From Rhizobium sophoriradicis (GTDB lineage: Bacteria > Pseudomonadota > Alphaproteobacteria > Rhizobiales > Rhizobiaceae): a stretch of DNA of 64,000 bases. The notes beneath the pieces are model-generated. The model ran no database searches. It was given only the letters and a program-made list of their open reading frames with translations, and was not told where the DNA came from. This document shows positions 1 to 9,618 of the stretch, piece after piece. A program made the position numbers and the translations under genes. Within the stretch, counting starts at the first letter, position 1. Every line of letters begins with the position of its first letter. The stretch lies in the NCBI RefSeq assembly GCF_003939025.1, contig NZ_RQIH01000002.1:124001-188000 (forward strand), written 5' to 3'.

Positions 1-126
1 CGCATCGAGGCAGCGGGCGGTCAGCTGGCATGCCTTGCGCATGCCTTCGAATGCTTGCGTGTCGTAAAGCCGGATGGCGCCGGTGTTCTTCGGCGGCGCG
101 GAAGAGGCTTCGATATAGTTCACCAT
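1..126 (-). CDS. map: Methionine aminopeptidase type I, N-terminal part (runs off left edge)
   Basis: Reading leftwards from the ATG at 126, 42 codons are open to the window edge. The protein starts MVNYIEASSAPPKNTGAIRLY and continues with FEGMRKACQLTARCLD. This matches the N-terminus of rhizobial type I methionyl aminopeptidases, which remove the initiator methionine from nascent proteins using a metal centre. The metal ligands lie outside the window, so the assignment rests on the N-terminal segment (FxGMRKAxxLTA) only. Confidence 0.75.
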   Translation of the reverse strand, partial: MVNYIEASSAPPKNTGAIRLYDTQAFEGMRKACQLTARCLDA

Positions 127-362
127 TGCAGGGCCTTAGCGGAGAATATTAGCTTTGTTCATAATTCAGCTATGACGGGTTCGTCCATCGCGATCAACCG
201 TCGGGGTGAGATTTCTCAAGGGATTTGGCCGCCTCAAGCAGCCATTCGCAGCCGAATTATTCGTGCCGAACGAAATATCCACAATCTTCCCAAAGGGATA
301 GGATTGATCGGAGGAAGCCTCCCCGCTATTCACCGATTGGTGACAGCGGGGAAGGGTCGGTC

Positions 363-1022
363 ATGCTGAATGAAGCAATAAATCTTGATAGTTCGCCCGG
401 CGCCGGTGGCGAGCCGGAACGGCGGGTGCGCGATCGCGGCGCCACCGAGCGCGCCATCCTTGCCGCCGCAAAGGGCCTGCTGGCGGAAGAAGGCTTCCAG
501 AATTTCGGCATCAATGCCGTCGCCCGCCGCGCCGGTTGCGACAAGCAACTGATCTACCGGTATTATGGCGGCCTTGACGGTCTGGTCGAGGCGATCGGCG
601 CCGATCTCGGCACATGGGTGAGGGATCGCATTCCGGAAGATGCTGGCGGCATGTTCCTGCTCACTTACGGCGATCTGATGGAGCGGTTGGCGCTGCTTCT
701 GCTCGACGCCTTGAGAAATGATCCGCTGATGCGCCGCATCCTCGCTTGGGAGGTATCGGAAAATACCGAGCAGGTGAGGCGCCTTTCCGAAGCACGATCG
801 AAGGCTCTCGCCCTTTGGCTGGATCGCATGCGCGGCTCGCTGGCGCCGCCGAAGGGTGTGGATGCGGCGGCTGTCAATGCCGTCGTCATCGCTGCAATCC
901 AGCATCTCGTGCTTGCCGGGTCCGCCGGCGGCCAATGCGCCGGCCTGTCGCTCAAGACATCAAAGGACTGGGAGAAGGCGGCGACGGCGCTGAAGCGTCT
1001 CGTTCGCGGCGTCTATGGCTGA
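363..1022 (+). CDS. TetR/AcrR-family transcriptional regulator
   Basis: A 219-aa protein from the ATG at 363; an upstream in-frame start at 225 would add residues with no TetR similarity. Residues about 28-75 form the DNA-binding helix-turn-helix (ATERAILAAAKGLLAEEGF, then INAVARRAGCDKQLIYRYYG), a typical TetR arrangement where the recognition helix ends in YRYY. The remainder is an all-helical ligand-binding/dimerisation domain without a recognisable ligand class. It is transcribed divergently from map. The target genes are not evident from the context; no efflux pump or oxidoreductase lies beside it. Confidence 0.88.
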   Translation: MLNEAINLDSSPGAGGEPERRVRDRGATERAILAAAKGLLAEEGFQNFGINAVARRAGCDKQLIYRYYGGLDGLVEAIGADLGTWVRDRIPEDAGGMFLLTYGDLMERLALLLLDALRNDPLMRRILAWEVSENTEQVRRLSEARSKALALWLDRMRGSLAPPKGVDAAAVNAVVIAAIQHLVLAGSAGGQCAGLSLKTSKDWEKAATALKRLVRGVYG

Positions 1023-1153
1023 CATTTCCGTTACCCACAGGAGGCGGATGCGGCGTTAACCTTAACGAATGGTTTACGTTGCGTGGGGCGGGTTAAGCCG
1101 ACACTGTGACACCAGCAGAGATGGTACGAGTGAAAGTCCCCGAGTTGACATCC

Positions 1154-1327
1154 ATGGGAAGCAAGATCGCCAAAGCCGCATTTTTGGTGACGGCAATGAT
1201 GTTCTTCGCGCTCCTGGCGCTGGATATTGCAATTCCGACGCTGGTGCTTTGCACCATGGCATTGTCGACTTGGTTGGTCTCCCTCGATCTGCCCGTCGCG
1301 CGCAAGCATGGAGGAGAGGCCGCATGA
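1154..1327 (+). CDS. Small hydrophobic membrane protein, unknown function
   Basis: 57 aa from the ATG at 1154 (MGSKIAKAAFLVTAMMFFAL). In-frame starts also exist at GTG 1106 and ATG 1121, and no strong ribosome site decides between them. Almost the whole protein is two hydrophobic stretches ending in a basic tail ([12 protein letters not shown]). Its stop overlaps the ATG of the next gene as ATGA, so the two are probably translationally coupled. I do not recognise a family. Confidence 0.5.
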   Translation: MGSKIAKAAFLVTAMMFFALLALDIAIPTLVLCTMALSTWLVSLDLPVARKHGGEAA

Positions 1328-1656
1328 AGTGGTTTCTGATCTTCTGGGCCGGCCCCATCGTCTTTCTGGGCGGATGGTACTGGCTCTCTTATTACGACAT
1401 CAATTTCGGCATCTTCATGCTGACACGGCAGGTCCATGACCTGACGTTCCAGATCTACGGCGAGGCGCTCGGCATGCCGCCGGAGGCTATCCCGCCGCTC
1501 GTTGCCCGGGCAATCGCCGTCGACAGTGTCATCGTCTTCGCCCTCCTTGGCTTCAGAAAGCGCAAGTCGATCATTGCCTGGTGGCAGGCGCGTCAGGCGC
1601 TGAATTCCTCCCCTGCAGATCTTGCCAGCAAGGAAAGTCTGTCGAGCGCGCCCTGA
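1324..1656 (+). CDS. DUF6105-like small membrane protein
   Basis: 110 aa beginning [20 protein letters not shown], a hydrophobic N-terminal segment followed by a short soluble part with [19 protein letters not shown] and a second hydrophobic stretch near residues 72-85. This pattern is that of a small family found in Rhizobiales (DUF6105, recalled and not searched). The start overlaps the upstream small membrane gene by 4 bp. The 3' end overlaps the convergent ruvX gene by 64 bp, so the last ~20 codons are read on both strands. Function is unknown. Confidence 0.7.
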   Translation: MKWFLIFWAGPIVFLGGWYWLSYYDINFGIFMLTRQVHDLTFQIYGEALGMPPEAIPPLVARAIAVDSVIVFALLGFRKRKSIIAWWQARQALNSSPADLASKESLSSAP

Positions 1657-2093
1657 AGAATGAAGCTGGCCGCGGCCGAATCGATCCGTTCGGCGCGTTT
1701 GGCGCGCGAGACGTCCATTTCGAGCAGCGTCCGTTCGGCCGCAACCGTTGAAAGCCGCTCATCCCAATAGACGAAGGGCAGCGCCGTTTTCTGCTCCATG
1801 TTGCGTACGAAGGCACGCGTCGCCTGCACGCGCGGGCCCGCCGATCCGTCCATATTCATCGGCAGGCCGATCACGAAGCCCGCGACCTTTTCCGTTGCCG
1901 CGAAATCCAGCAGCGCCTGCGCATCGATGGTGAATTTGACACGGCGGATCACCGGCCGTGGCGTGGCGAAACGCCGTCCGAGGTCGGACATCGAAAGCCC
2001 GATCGTCTTGGTGCCGAGATCGAGGCCGGCAATCGCCTTCCCGGGGGCGAGGGTTGCGGCCATTTCCTCGATGGTCAGCACCGTCATTGCCAT
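1593..2093 (-). CDS. ruvX: Putative Holliday junction resolvase RuvX/YqgF
   Basis: 166 aa with the RNase H-like fold signature of YqgF/Ruv[17 protein letters not shown] (about residues 22-37) supplies the first catalytic Asp. [15 protein letters not shown] is the central motif, [12 protein letters not shown] follows, and [11 protein letters not shown] near the C-terminus gives the last acidic residue. The family is implicated in pre-16S rRNA processing and in resolving recombination intermediates. A second start two codons in (MTVLTIEE) is possible. The gene is convergent with the DUF6105-like gene and overlaps it. Confidence 0.9.
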   Translation of the reverse strand: MAMTVLTIEEMAATLAPGKAIAGLDLGTKTIGLSMSDLGRRFATPRPVIRRVKFTIDAQALLDFAATEKVAGFVIGLPMNMDGSAGPRVQATRAFVRNMEQKTALPFVYWDERLSTVAAERTLLEMDVSRAKRAERIDSAAASFILQGALDRLSLLARSAGEEFSA

Positions 2094-2200
2094 TTCATCC
2101 CGTCAAAAGAAATTGAAGTCGCCGCCGCTTTCCTTCGCCGGCGCATGAGATATGTCCTTACCATCGAAATCAGATTTTGCATCACGTAAGGAGAGATTTT

Positions 2201-2905
2201 ATGAAGATCACCTGGCTTGGCCATTCCGCCTTTCGCATCGAGACCGGAAAGGCGAAGATCCTGCTCGACCCGTTCCTCAATCATAACGCTTCCTTTGCCG
2301 GCCAGGACATCAAGGATGTTTCTTCAGGCATCACCCATATCCTGCTGACGCACGGCCATGGCGACCATGTAGGCGATACGGTCGCGCTCGCCAAGGAAAC
2401 CGGCGCCGTCGTTCTCGCCAATGCCGATCTCGCCGGTTGGCTGGGTTCCAAGGGCGTCGACAGGATCGAAATGGGCAATACCGGCGGCACGATCACCTTC
2501 GGCGGCTTCTCGGCGACCTTCACCAATGCGCTGCATTCCTCCGCCCAGATCACCGAGGACGGCGTCTCGCATGCGCTTGGCAACGCCAACGGACTGATGC
2601 TGCATTTCGACGACGAAGCCTCGATCTTCGCCATGGGCGACACCGATATCTTTTCCGACATGGGGCTGATCAACGAACTGCACCAGCCGGATATCGGCTT
2701 CGTGCCGGTCGGCGACCGCTTCACCATGGGCGGCGCAGTGGCGGCACTCGCCTGCCAGCGTTACTTCAGCTTCAAGACCGCGATCCCCTGTCATTTCGGC
2801 ACCTTCCCGATCATCGATCAGACGGCCGATAAGTTCATTGACGGCATGGAGGGATCGAAGACTGAGGTGAAGGCGCTGAAGCCTGCCGAGAGCCTGTCGA
2901 TCTGA
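2201..2905 (+). CDS. Metal-dependent hydrolase, UPF0173/UlaG-like metallo-beta-lactamase fold
   Basis: 234 aa from the ATG at 2201, chosen because AAGGAGAG at 2188-2195 lies just upstream; an earlier start at 2177 lacks this. The N-terminus reads [20 protein letters not shown]. The metal site is visible as [10 protein letters not shown] (HxHxDH), a second His in ALHSSAQ, MGDTD, and a C-terminal CHFGTFP. Length and motifs match the UPF0173 family of zinc-dependent hydrolases, whose physiological substrate is generally unknown. It lies immediately upstream of gatC. Confidence 0.88.
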   Translation: MKITWLGHSAFRIETGKAKILLDPFLNHNASFAGQDIKDVSSGITHILLTHGHGDHVGDTVALAKETGAVVLANADLAGWLGSKGVDRIEMGNTGGTITFGGFSATFTNALHSSAQITEDGVSHALGNANGLMLHFDDEASIFAMGDTDIFSDMGLINELHQPDIGFVPVGDRFTMGGAVAALACQRYFSFKTAIPCHFGTFPIIDQTADKFIDGMEGSKTEVKALKPAESLSI

Positions 2906-2973
2906 CGAAACCCCGTTGCACCGGGCGGACATGGCCTTTATAGCGATAGGAAAAATCCTATCCGGAGAATGCC

Positions 2974-3261
2974 ATGTCCGTCGATCTTGCCACCGTGAAG
3001 CGCGTCGCCAAACTTGCCCGTATTGCCGTCTCCGAGGACGAGGCAAACCGCATGGTCGGCGAGCTGAACGGCATCTTGGGCTTCGTCGAGCAGCTCTCCG
3101 AAGTCAATGTCGACGGCGTCGAGGCGATGACGTCGGTCACCCCGATGGCGATGAAGAAGCGGACCGACGAGGTGACCGATGGCAACAAGGCGGCCGATAT
3201 CGTCGCTAACGCACCGGTCACCGACCACAATTTCTTCCTGGTGCCGAAAGTCGTCGAATAG
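2974..3261 (+). CDS. gatC: Asp-tRNA(Asn)/Glu-tRNA(Gln) amidotransferase subunit C
   Basis: 95 aa, the usual GatC length, starting after GGAGAA. The sequence runs [19 protein letters not shown], then [20 protein letters not shown] and a C-terminal FFLVPKVVE, all standard GatC features. GatC wraps around GatA and stabilises the GatCAB complex. That complex converts mischarged Glu-tRNA(Gln) and Asp-tRNA(Asn) to the correct amides. gatA follows after 57 bp. gatB is separated by about 2.8 kb of other genes, a split common in alphaproteobacteria. Confidence 0.95.
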   Translation: MSVDLATVKRVAKLARIAVSEDEANRMVGELNGILGFVEQLSEVNVDGVEAMTSVTPMAMKKRTDEVTDGNKAADIVANAPVTDHNFFLVPKVVE

Positions 3262-3318
3262 GGCGCCACAAGCCTCTTTCCGACCCTGTTGCCATTTAAG
3301 ATCTGAAGCGAAAACACG

Positions 3319-4800
3319 ATGAGCGAACTTACCAGCCTGACCATTGCCGAAGCCCGCCGGAAGCTGCGCGCCAAGGAAATCACCGCACTCGAACTGACCG
3401 ACGCTTACATCGCGGCGATCGATGCGGCCAATGAGCGGCTGAACGCCTATGTGAAGGTCACGCCGGATCTGGCCCGCGTCATGGCCAGGAAATCGGACGA
3501 GCGCATCGCCGCCGGCACGGCGGGCGAGCTCGAAGGCATTCCGCTCGGCATCAAGGATCTCTTCGCCACCGTCGGTGTCCACACCCAGGCCTGCAGCCAT
3601 ATCCTCGATGGGTTCGAGCCGCGTTATGAATCAACCGTCACGCAGAACCTTTGGGACGACGGCGCCGTTATGCTCGGCAAGCTGAACATGGACGAATTCG
3701 CCATGGGCTCGTCCAACGAGACCTCCTATTACGGCCCGGTGATCAATCCCTGGCGGGCTGAGGGCTCCAACCAGCAGCTCGTTCCGGGCGGCTCCTCCGG
3801 CGGCTCGGCCGCCGCCGTCGCCGCGCATCTTTGCGCCGGCGCCACCGCAACCGATACCGGCGGCTCCATCCGCCAGCCGGCTGCCTTCACCGGTACGGTC
3901 GGCATCAAGCCGACCTATGGCCGCTGCTCGCGCTGGGGCACCGTGGCTTTCGCGTCCTCGCTCGATCAGGCCGGTCCGATCGCCCGCGACGTGCGCGATG
4001 CCGCGATCCTTTTGAAGTCGATGGCAAGCGTTGACGCCAAGGACACGACCTCGGTCGATCTGCCCGTGCCGGATTATGAGGCAGCCCTCGGCCAGTCGCT
4101 GAAGGGCATGAAGATCGGCATCCCGAACGAATATCGCGTCGACGGCATGCCCGAGGAGATCGAGACCCTGTGGCGCCAGGGCATTGCCTGGCTGAAGGAT
4201 GCCGGCGCCGAGATCGTCGATATTTCGCTGCCGCACACCAAATATGCGCTTCCGGCCTATTACATCGTCGCCCCCGCCGAGGCCTCCTCGAATCTGGCGC
4301 GCTACGACGGCGTGCGCTACGGCCTGCGCGTCGACGGCAAGGATATCGTCGACATGTACGAGAAGACGCGCGCCGCCGGCTTCGGCCAGGAAGTCAAGCG
4401 CCGCATCATGATCGGCACCTATGTGCTGTCGGCCGGCTATTACGATGCCTATTACATCCGCGCCCAGAAGGTCCGCACGCTGATCAAGCACGATTTCGAA
4501 CTCGCCTTCGACGCCGGTGTCGACGCCATCCTGACCCCGGCCACCCCATCCTCTGCCTTCGGCGTCGCCGACGAGAACCTCGCCGCCGATCCGGTGAAAA
4601 TGTATCTGAACGACATCTTCACCGTGACGGTCAACATGGCTGGCCTGCCGGGCATCGCCGTGCCTGCCGGCCTCGACCACAAGGGCCTGCCGCTCGGCCT
4701 GCAGCTGATCGGCAAGGCCTTCGACGAGGAAACTCTCTTCAAGACCGCTTACGTCATCGAACAGGCCGCCGGCAAGTTTACGCCGGCCAAGTGGTGGTAA
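3319..4800 (+). CDS. gatA: Asp-tRNA(Asn)/Glu-tRNA(Gln) amidotransferase subunit A
   Basis: 493 aa with the amidase signature. [14 protein letters not shown] carries the catalytic Lys. [16 protein letters not shown] and [15 protein letters not shown] carry the Ser-cisSer pair. [13 protein letters not shown] follows. The subunit hydrolyses glutamine and channels ammonia to GatB. The C-terminus contains LPGIAVPAG and [12 protein letters not shown]. The last seven bases overlap a possible GTG start of the following acetyltransferase gene, indicating co-transcription. Confidence 0.97.
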   Translation: MSELTSLTIAEARRKLRAKEITALELTDAYIAAIDAANERLNAYVKVTPDLARVMARKSDERIAAGTAGELEGIPLGIKDLFATVGVHTQACSHILDGFEPRYESTVTQNLWDDGAVMLGKLNMDEFAMGSSNETSYYGPVINPWRAEGSNQQLVPGGSSGGSAAAVAAHLCAGATATDTGGSIRQPAAFTGTVGIKPTYGRCSRWGTVAFASSLDQAGPIARDVRDAAILLKSMASVDAKDTTSVDLPVPDYEAALGQSLKGMKIGIPNEYRVDGMPEEIETLWRQGIAWLKDAGAEIVDISLPHTKYALPAYYIVAPAEASSNLARYDGVRYGLRVDGKDIVDMYEKTRAAGFGQEVKRRIMIGTYVLSAGYYDAYYIRAQKVRTLIKHDFELAFDAGVDAILTPATPSSAFGVADENLAADPVKMYLNDIFTVTVNMAGLPGIAVPAGLDHKGLPLGLQLIGKAFDEETLFKTAYVIEQAAGKFTPAKWW

Positions 4801-5303
4801 CGGATCTCACGATCCGAACGATAGTCCCCGCCGACCACGAAGCGGTCGGTGCCGTCGGCTTCGCCGCATGGGCCGCAGGCGGCGCCTTCGAGGATTGCTA
4901 TCGCGATCCTCATGTGATCGCCAAGGTACAGCAAGAGTTCGCCGCCTTTCCACATGAGACGAAGGGCGAAATCTTCGTTGCTGAACAAGCGGGCGAGATC
5001 GTCGGCTGGACAGCACGGGAAGGCGAACGGAATTATGTGTCCGATCTCTGGGTGCATCCGTATTCTCAGGGCAAGGGTGTCGGCCGGGCTCTGCTGTCGT
5101 ATTTATATGAGCTGATGGCGGCCGAAGGGCTGGCGACGGTCCGGCTCGACACACATGCAAGGAATGAGCGCGCGATCCGTCTCTACGAACGCTGCGGCTT
5201 CACCATCATCTGGCATGGCGTCGAATTCTCCAAGAGCATGGGCGTTCCGCTCGAAAAGGTGCATATGGAGAAGCAATTGGCTGATCGACCAAATCGGAGA
5301 TGA
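4794..5303 (+). CDS. GNAT-family N-acetyltransferase
   Basis: About 169 aa from a GTG at 4794 (4791 is also possible), overlapping the end of gatA. The GNAT core is visible: [10 protein letters not shown] (beta4), [21 protein letters not shown] (acetyl-CoA pyrophosphate loop, Q/RxxGxG/A type) and [13 protein letters not shown]. It resembles the acetyltransferase at 6204-6710 (GQVAGWAARE, SDFWIDP), so the two are probably paralogues. They flank the YjhX-like gene. The substrate is unknown. Confidence 0.85.
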   Translation: MVTDLTIRTIVPADHEAVGAVGFAAWAAGGAFEDCYRDPHVIAKVQQEFAAFPHETKGEIFVAEQAGEIVGWTAREGERNYVSDLWVHPYSQGKGVGRALLSYLYELMAAEGLATVRLDTHARNERAIRLYERCGFTIIWHGVEFSKSMGVPLEKVHMEKQLADRPNRR

Positions 5304-5309
5304 GGTCTT

Positions 5310-5585
5310 ATGGCGAATAGTGATCTTGTGCGACTGATCGAGGCAATCGATCGTCTGGCGGCAGGCGGTTTCGTCATGGGCGCGGATTGGCAGGCGGTTC
5401 ACGATATCTGTCAGCGCCATGAAGGCGAACAGCCGTTCGACTGGGGCCATGCCCTCTGCCACCGCATCGAGGGCGACGACTGGAATGCCGATTACTGGTA
5501 TCGCCGCGCCGGCAAGACGCGCGGCACCGGCACGATGGCCGACGAATGGTCGGCGATGCGAGCGGTATTGTCTCAGAAGGCTTGA
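5310..5585 (+). CDS. Conserved hypothetical protein, tryptophan-rich
   Basis: 91 aa starting 7 bp after the acetyltransferase, so probably in the same transcript. The middle is rich in aromatic and charged residues (QPFDWGHALCHRIEGDDWN, then ADYWYRRAGK). There is no signal peptide, membrane segment or catalytic motif that I recognise. Similar short proteins exist as hypotheticals in rhizobia as far as I recall; no function can be given. Confidence 0.7.
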   Translation: MANSDLVRLIEAIDRLAAGGFVMGADWQAVHDICQRHEGEQPFDWGHALCHRIEGDDWNADYWYRRAGKTRGTGTMADEWSAMRAVLSQKA

Positions 5586-5636
5586 GGCCGTGCCCTGACC
5601 GCGCCGGTTTGAGGCGCGATCAGGTTGATGGCCCTA

Positions 5637-5894
5637 TTATCTGTTGTCCAGCTGTGATCTGACCAGCTTCAACCCCCTTTCGGTAATCCGGTAGGGCTGG
5701 CCGCCAGACGATTTGATCGCCTTCAGCCGCTTCAGCCTGCGGAAGAGATCGAGGTCGACGCCGGGATAGAGCCAGCCGTCACGGGTGAAGCAACTGACGT
5801 TCTCGATCTTCCTGTCGTCGTCGCGGGTGATTTCGATGCGGCCGCCTTGGGCCATGAGATGCAGGATGCGCTGATCCGTGCGGGAAATATCCAT
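5637..5894 (-). CDS. YjhX-family (TopAI-like, UPF0386) putative toxin
   Basis: 85 aa from the ATG at 5894 (MDISRTDQRILHLMAQGGRI); an upstream start at 5930 adds 12 residues not found in the family. It aligns by eye over its whole length with E. coli YjhX, including SCFTRDGWL, LFRRLKRLKAIKSSGGQPYR and a C-terminal VRSQLDNR. In E. coli, YjhX (TopAI) inhibits topoisomerase I and is paired with the GNAT protein YjhQ. Here GNAT genes lie on both sides: one divergent at 6204, one convergent via 4794-5585. Confidence 0.88.
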   Translation of the reverse strand: MDISRTDQRILHLMAQGGRIEITRDDDRKIENVSCFTRDGWLYPGVDLDLFRRLKRLKAIKSSGGQPYRITERGLKLVRSQLDNR

Positions 5895-6203
5895 GTGTTG
5901 AGATCCGGTATTGCGCCCGGCAGGGCGCACAAAAACGGTCTGACGCTCAATCGAACGTCAGGGCTTCGTTTTTTCGGGCCCATGCGCGCAAGAAAACTTG
6001 CGGGCAGGGCCTTTACCGGGTCTCAGGCAGGTTCAACATAAACACCTCGATAATGTTTTGTATTGAGGTCGCAAAAAGCGGTCAAGAGCGCCCTTGTCGT
6101 TCAAAACCGGTCGAAAACCATGGTTTCCACCAGTCATCCTTTTGGGGGCACTGGTAAAATCCGCGACTCAATGGTCTAGTTGTGGGCTAACGCGGAGGTG
6201 TCG
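5895..6203. promoter_or_regulatory. Divergent intergenic region between yjhX-like gene and GNAT gene
   Basis: About 310 bp without a gene. It contains an inverted repeat CTGACG (5940-5945)/CGTCAG (5956-5961) followed by a T-run at 5969-5974. The palindrome AACCATGGTT sits near 6115-6124 and a CCAGT/ACTGG pair near 6128-6152. These could be operators or weak terminators for the divergent pair; I see no clear -35/-10 set. Confidence 0.35.
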
Positions 6204-6710
6204 TTGATCCACATTCGCAATGCCCGCGACGGGGAAGCGGAACTTTTGAGTGAGATCGGGCTGAGGGCCTGGCAAAAGGCGATGGCGTCGATCGGCGAAT
6301 CGGACGCGATGATCGACGCAGCGCGTAGCGCCTTTCGCAACTTCGTGGAAAACGACTGGCTGACCATCACCGTCCTCGAACAGAACGGCCAGGTCGCCGG
6401 CTGGGCGGCGCGCGAGGGCCTGGATGAAACCATCTCGGATTTCTGGATCGACCCCGTCTTCACTCGACAGGGGCTGGGTTCGGCGCTCCTCGAGCGCATT
6501 GAAAAGGAGATCGCCGAACAGGGCTTGGAGAAGGCGGCGATGCAGACTCACTCTGGCAACAGCGAGGCGATCGGTTTCTTTCGGAAGCACGGCTACAGCA
6601 TCCATTGGCTCTCGGTCGCCTATAATCCGAAGCTCGACCGCGACGTACCCTCCGTCGGACTGACGAAGCAGCTCGTCTCCGACGGCGGCGGATACGGACA
6701 GGAATTCTGA
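6204..6710 (+). CDS. GNAT-family N-acetyltransferase beside yjhX-like gene
   Basis: 168 aa from TTG at 6204, chosen because GGAGGT ends six bases upstream; earlier TTG (6180) and GTG (6198) starts are possible. GNAT motifs: GQVAGWAAREG, SDFWIDPVFTRQGLGSALLE (acetyl-CoA loop) and NSEAIGFFRKHGY. It is similar to the GNAT at 4794-5303, especially over the WxAREG...SDxWxxP segment. It diverges from the YjhX-like toxin gene. Since the E. coli antitoxin YjhQ is a GNAT protein, this is a candidate partner, although the orientation differs. Confidence 0.85.
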   Translation: MIHIRNARDGEAELLSEIGLRAWQKAMASIGESDAMIDAARSAFRNFVENDWLTITVLEQNGQVAGWAAREGLDETISDFWIDPVFTRQGLGSALLERIEKEIAEQGLEKAAMQTHSGNSEAIGFFRKHGYSIHWLSVAYNPKLDRDVPSVGLTKQLVSDGGGYGQEF

Positions 6711-6787
6711 GGTTTCAAATCCCCGCAGAAGGCGGATGAGTGCTTGCGGCGCGCATGTGCAAATGTCGCCGGGCGCCGTACGCGAGG

Positions 6788-7162
6788 CTATTCGGAGGTG
6801 ACGCAGAAGTTGTTGCCTTCGGGGTCATTCAAGACCGTGTAGGCATCCGTCTCACGCACGAAAGTCGCGCCGAGGGATAAGAGCCGTTCCACTTCTTGTC
6901 TGCGATCCGAAGCGGCGATGTCGAGATGGACACGGTTGCGGGCGGGGCGCTCTCCCTGGCGAAGGTGGAAGCAGAGGCGTGTTCCGGGACCGTCGACCAT
7001 CACGGTCGGGTCCGTCTCAGGTGTCAGCCCCATCTCGGCAAGGCGGGCCAGCTCCGCATCGTCATAAGGCATCACTTCGTAGCCATCGAGCGCCGCGGCC
7101 CAGAAACGGGCGACACGCGAGGGGATGTCGCAGTCGATGACGATCTCCTTCAGCCTTCCCAT
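6788..7162 (-). CDS. VOC-family (glyoxalase-like) protein
   Basis: 124 aa from the ATG at 7162, chosen because the longer form from 7219 would overlap the upstream small gene. It starts MGRLKEIVIDCDIPSRVARFW and ends TVLNDPEGNNFCVTSE, the strand pattern of a glyoxalase/bleomycin-resistance fold of the glyoxalase-like-domain type (RVHLDIAASD in the middle). Members vary between dioxygenases, isomerases and binding proteins. No metal-ligand set is convincing enough to assign a reaction. Confidence 0.8.
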   Translation of the reverse strand: MGRLKEIVIDCDIPSRVARFWAAALDGYEVMPYDDAELARLAEMGLTPETDPTVMVDGPGTRLCFHLRQGERPARNRVHLDIAASDRRQEVERLLSLGATFVRETDAYTVLNDPEGNNFCVTSE

Positions 7163-7169
7163 GACGCTT

Positions 7170-7358
7170 CTATGACTTGCGGGATCGGCGCTGGGAAACG
7201 CGCTCGACGATCGCGCCACCGATAGCCGGTAGCAGTGCGAAAAGCATGAGCTGCGGTGTTCCCTGCAGCGTCAACAAGGCGGAAATGATGAGCGCGACCA
7301 GCACCCCCGTGAGGGTTCCGACCAGATAGGGCAGATAATCCTTCAATCGAGCCTCCAT
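7170..7358 (-). CDS. Small two-helix membrane protein
   Basis: 62 aa with two hydrophobic segments (YLVGTLTGVLVALIISALL and LMLFALLPAIGGAIV) and a basic C-terminus RVSQRRSRKS, so probably an inner-membrane hairpin with both ends inside. It ends 7 bp before the VOC gene start and is likely co-transcribed with it. Family and function are not recognised. Confidence 0.6.
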   Translation of the reverse strand: MEARLKDYLPYLVGTLTGVLVALIISALLTLQGTPQLMLFALLPAIGGAIVERVSQRRSRKS

Positions 7359-7605
7359 ATTGTCAGGGCCTCAAGTCCGAACGGTATTTTGAGACAAACA
7401 TAGAGAGGACTGCGGTATCGACAATCGGGGACGGTCGAAGCTCGTTTCGGTCGCTTCGCATATCGGAGCATACCGCGCTCCGGTGCAAAGCAGCGTCTCG
7501 GCCTTAAGCGACCATAGGCGGCTGCTAACGCCGCGAAAGCCTTGCACCGGCACGCCATTTCCTTTACCTCACCAATGGAAAAGAACAGCCTGCAAAGAGT
7601 ATCAG

Positions 7606-9108
7606 ATGACCCTTGTCGACGTCCGCACGCCTGATCCGAAACGCTTCATCCCCGGCGCCACCGGCGACTGGGAAGTCATTGTCGGCATGGAGGTTCATGC
7701 CCAGGTGCTGTCCAATTCGAAGCTCTTCTCCGGCGCCTCGACGGAATTCGGTAAGCCGCAGAATTCGAACGTGTCGCTGGTCGATGCCGCCATGCCCGGC
7801 ATGCTGCCCGTCATCAACGAGGAATGCGTCAAGCAGGCGGTGCGCACCGGTCTCGGCCTCAAGGCTCGGATCAACAAGCGCTCGCTCTTCGACCGCAAGA
7901 ACTATTTCTATCCCGATCTGCCGCAGGGCTATCAGATCTCGCAGTTCAAGGATCCGATCGTCGGCGAGGGCAAGATCGTCATTTCGCTCGGGCCGGACCG
8001 TCAGGGCCAGTTCGAGGATATCGAGATCGGCATCGAGCGCCTGCATCTGGAACAGGATGCCGGCAAGTCGATGCATGACCAGCATGCGACCATGTCCTAT
8101 GTCGATCTGAACCGGTCCGGCGTGGCGCTGATGGAAATCGTTTCCAAGCCCGACATGCGTTCCTCCGACGAAGCCAAGGCCTATATGACCAAGCTGCGTT
8201 CGATCGTGCGTTATCTCGGCACTTGCGACGGCAACATGGACGAGGGCTCGATGCGCGCCGACGTCAACGTCTCCGTCCGCCGCCCGGGCGAGGCTTTCGG
8301 CACCCGTTGCGAGATCAAGAACGTCAACTCCATCCGCTTCATCGGCCAGGCGATCGAATATGAAGCCCGTCGCCAGATCGGCATTCTCGAGGATGGCGGC
8401 GAGATCGAGCAGGAGACGCGCCTCTTCGACCCGAACAAGGGCGAGACGCGCTCGATGCGCTCCAAGGAGGATGCGCACGACTATCGTTACTTCCCCGACC
8501 CGGACCTGCTGCCGCTCGAATTCGACGATGCCTTCGTCACGGCGCTGGCAGCCGATCTGCCGGAACTGCCTGACGACAAGAAGGAGCGCTTCGTGCGCGA
8601 GCTCGGCCTGTCGGTTTACGACGCCTCCGTGCTTGTCTCCGAAAAGGCGATCGCCGACTATTTTGAGGCTGTGGCCGCGGGCCGCGACGGCAAGACAGCG
8701 GCAAACTGGGTGATCAACGACCTGCTCGGCGCGCTGAACCGCACCGGCAAGGACATCGAGCAAACGCCGGTCTCGCCGGCCCAGCTCGGCGCCATCATCG
8801 ACCTTATCAAGGCTGGAACCATATCAGGCAAGATCGCCAAGGACCTCTTCGAGATCGTGCTGACCGAAGGCGGCGACCCCGCCGAAATCGTCGAAGCGCG
8901 CGGCATGAAGCAGGTGACGGATACCGGCGCGATCGAAAAGGCCGTCGACGAGATCATCGCTGCCAATCCCGATCAGGTGGAAAAGGTCAAGGCGAAGCCG
9001 ACCATGGCCGCATGGTTTGTCGGCCAGGTGATGAAGGCGACCGGTGGCAAAGCCAATCCGCAGGCCGTCCAGGCGCTGGTCAAGGCAAAGCTCGGCATCG
9101 AGGAATAA
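7606..9108 (+). CDS. gatB: Asp-tRNA(Asn)/Glu-tRNA(Gln) amidotransferase subunit B
   Basis: 500 aa from the ATG at 7606 ([20 protein letters not shown]), the standard GatB length; an upstream in-frame extension to 7483 is not family-like. The GatB signature is present: [37 protein letters not shown], and [17 protein letters not shown]. The C-terminal YqeY-like helical domain ends in [15 protein letters not shown]. It binds the tRNA acceptor end and performs the kinase/transamidase step with GatA and GatC encoded 3 kb upstream. The next gene starts 3 bp after its stop. Confidence 0.97.
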   Translation: MTLVDVRTPDPKRFIPGATGDWEVIVGMEVHAQVLSNSKLFSGASTEFGKPQNSNVSLVDAAMPGMLPVINEECVKQAVRTGLGLKARINKRSLFDRKNYFYPDLPQGYQISQFKDPIVGEGKIVISLGPDRQGQFEDIEIGIERLHLEQDAGKSMHDQHATMSYVDLNRSGVALMEIVSKPDMRSSDEAKAYMTKLRSIVRYLGTCDGNMDEGSMRADVNVSVRRPGEAFGTRCEIKNVNSIRFIGQAIEYEARRQIGILEDGGEIEQETRLFDPNKGETRSMRSKEDAHDYRYFPDPDLLPLEFDDAFVTALAADLPELPDDKKERFVRELGLSVYDASVLVSEKAIADYFEAVAAGRDGKTAANWVINDLLGALNRTGKDIEQTPVSPAQLGAIIDLIKAGTISGKIAKDLFEIVLTEGGDPAEIVEARGMKQVTDTGAIEKAVDEIIAANPDQVEKVKAKPTMAAWFVGQVMKATGGKANPQAVQALVKAKLGIEE

Positions 9109-9111
9109 GCG

Positions 9112-9615
9112 GTGTATTTCGTCCGCACCGCCGGCGAGGGCGACCTGGAGAAGGTTCGCGCTCTTCTGGTGGAGAGCTTTCACGCCACCTATGACGACCT
9201 GCATGGCAAGACCAAGGTGGACGAGCTGATCGCCCATCTTTTCACACCGGCGGCGCTGAAGGCGCGCCTTGCGCGCAAAGATGCCGAGTTCCTCATTGCC
9301 GACGACGGCCGCAAGTTCGGCGGCGTGGGGTATGCGGCGATGTCGCAGGCGTTGACGAAAACGGTCATGCTGCATCTGCTCTATGTCAGCCCGACGCTGC
9401 AGCGCCAGGGCATCGGCCGCGACATCTTCGCTGAACTCGAAACCTGCTTTCCCGATGCGGAAATCATGCGTCTCGAAGTCGAGCCGCAAAATGCGGCGGC
9501 CATCGCCTTCTACCATGCGCACGGCTTCACCGAGGTCGGACGCAACGAGTATAGCGCGCCCGGGCAATCCGGCATTCCGGCGCTGATCTTGGAAAAACCG
9601 CTCGAGGGGCACTGA
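9112..9615 (+). CDS. GNAT-family N-acetyltransferase
   Basis: 167 aa from GTG at 9112, with GAGG 8 bp upstream inside the end of gatB. Motifs include LHLLYVSPTLQRQGIGRDIFAEL (acetyl-CoA-binding loop) and EPQNAAAIAFYHAHGFTEVG. It sits in an apparent gatB operon with a second GNAT 3 bp downstream. The substrate is unknown. It is not obviously closer to the 4794 and 6204 acetyltransferases than to other GNATs. Confidence 0.87.
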   Translation: MYFVRTAGEGDLEKVRALLVESFHATYDDLHGKTKVDELIAHLFTPAALKARLARKDAEFLIADDGRKFGGVGYAAMSQALTKTVMLHLLYVSPTLQRQGIGRDIFAELETCFPDAEIMRLEVEPQNAAAIAFYHAHGFTEVGRNEYSAPGQSGIPALILEKPLEGH

Positions 9616-9618
9616 GCC

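Noticed and set aside
3631..4680. 349-codon minus-strand open frame inside gatA
   Set aside because: Shadow of gatA with low-complexity composition.
7359..7605. Possible small gene (71 codons, minus strand) upstream of gatB
   Set aside because: Arg/Ala/Cys-rich without a motif. The region looks like ordinary intergenic DNA.
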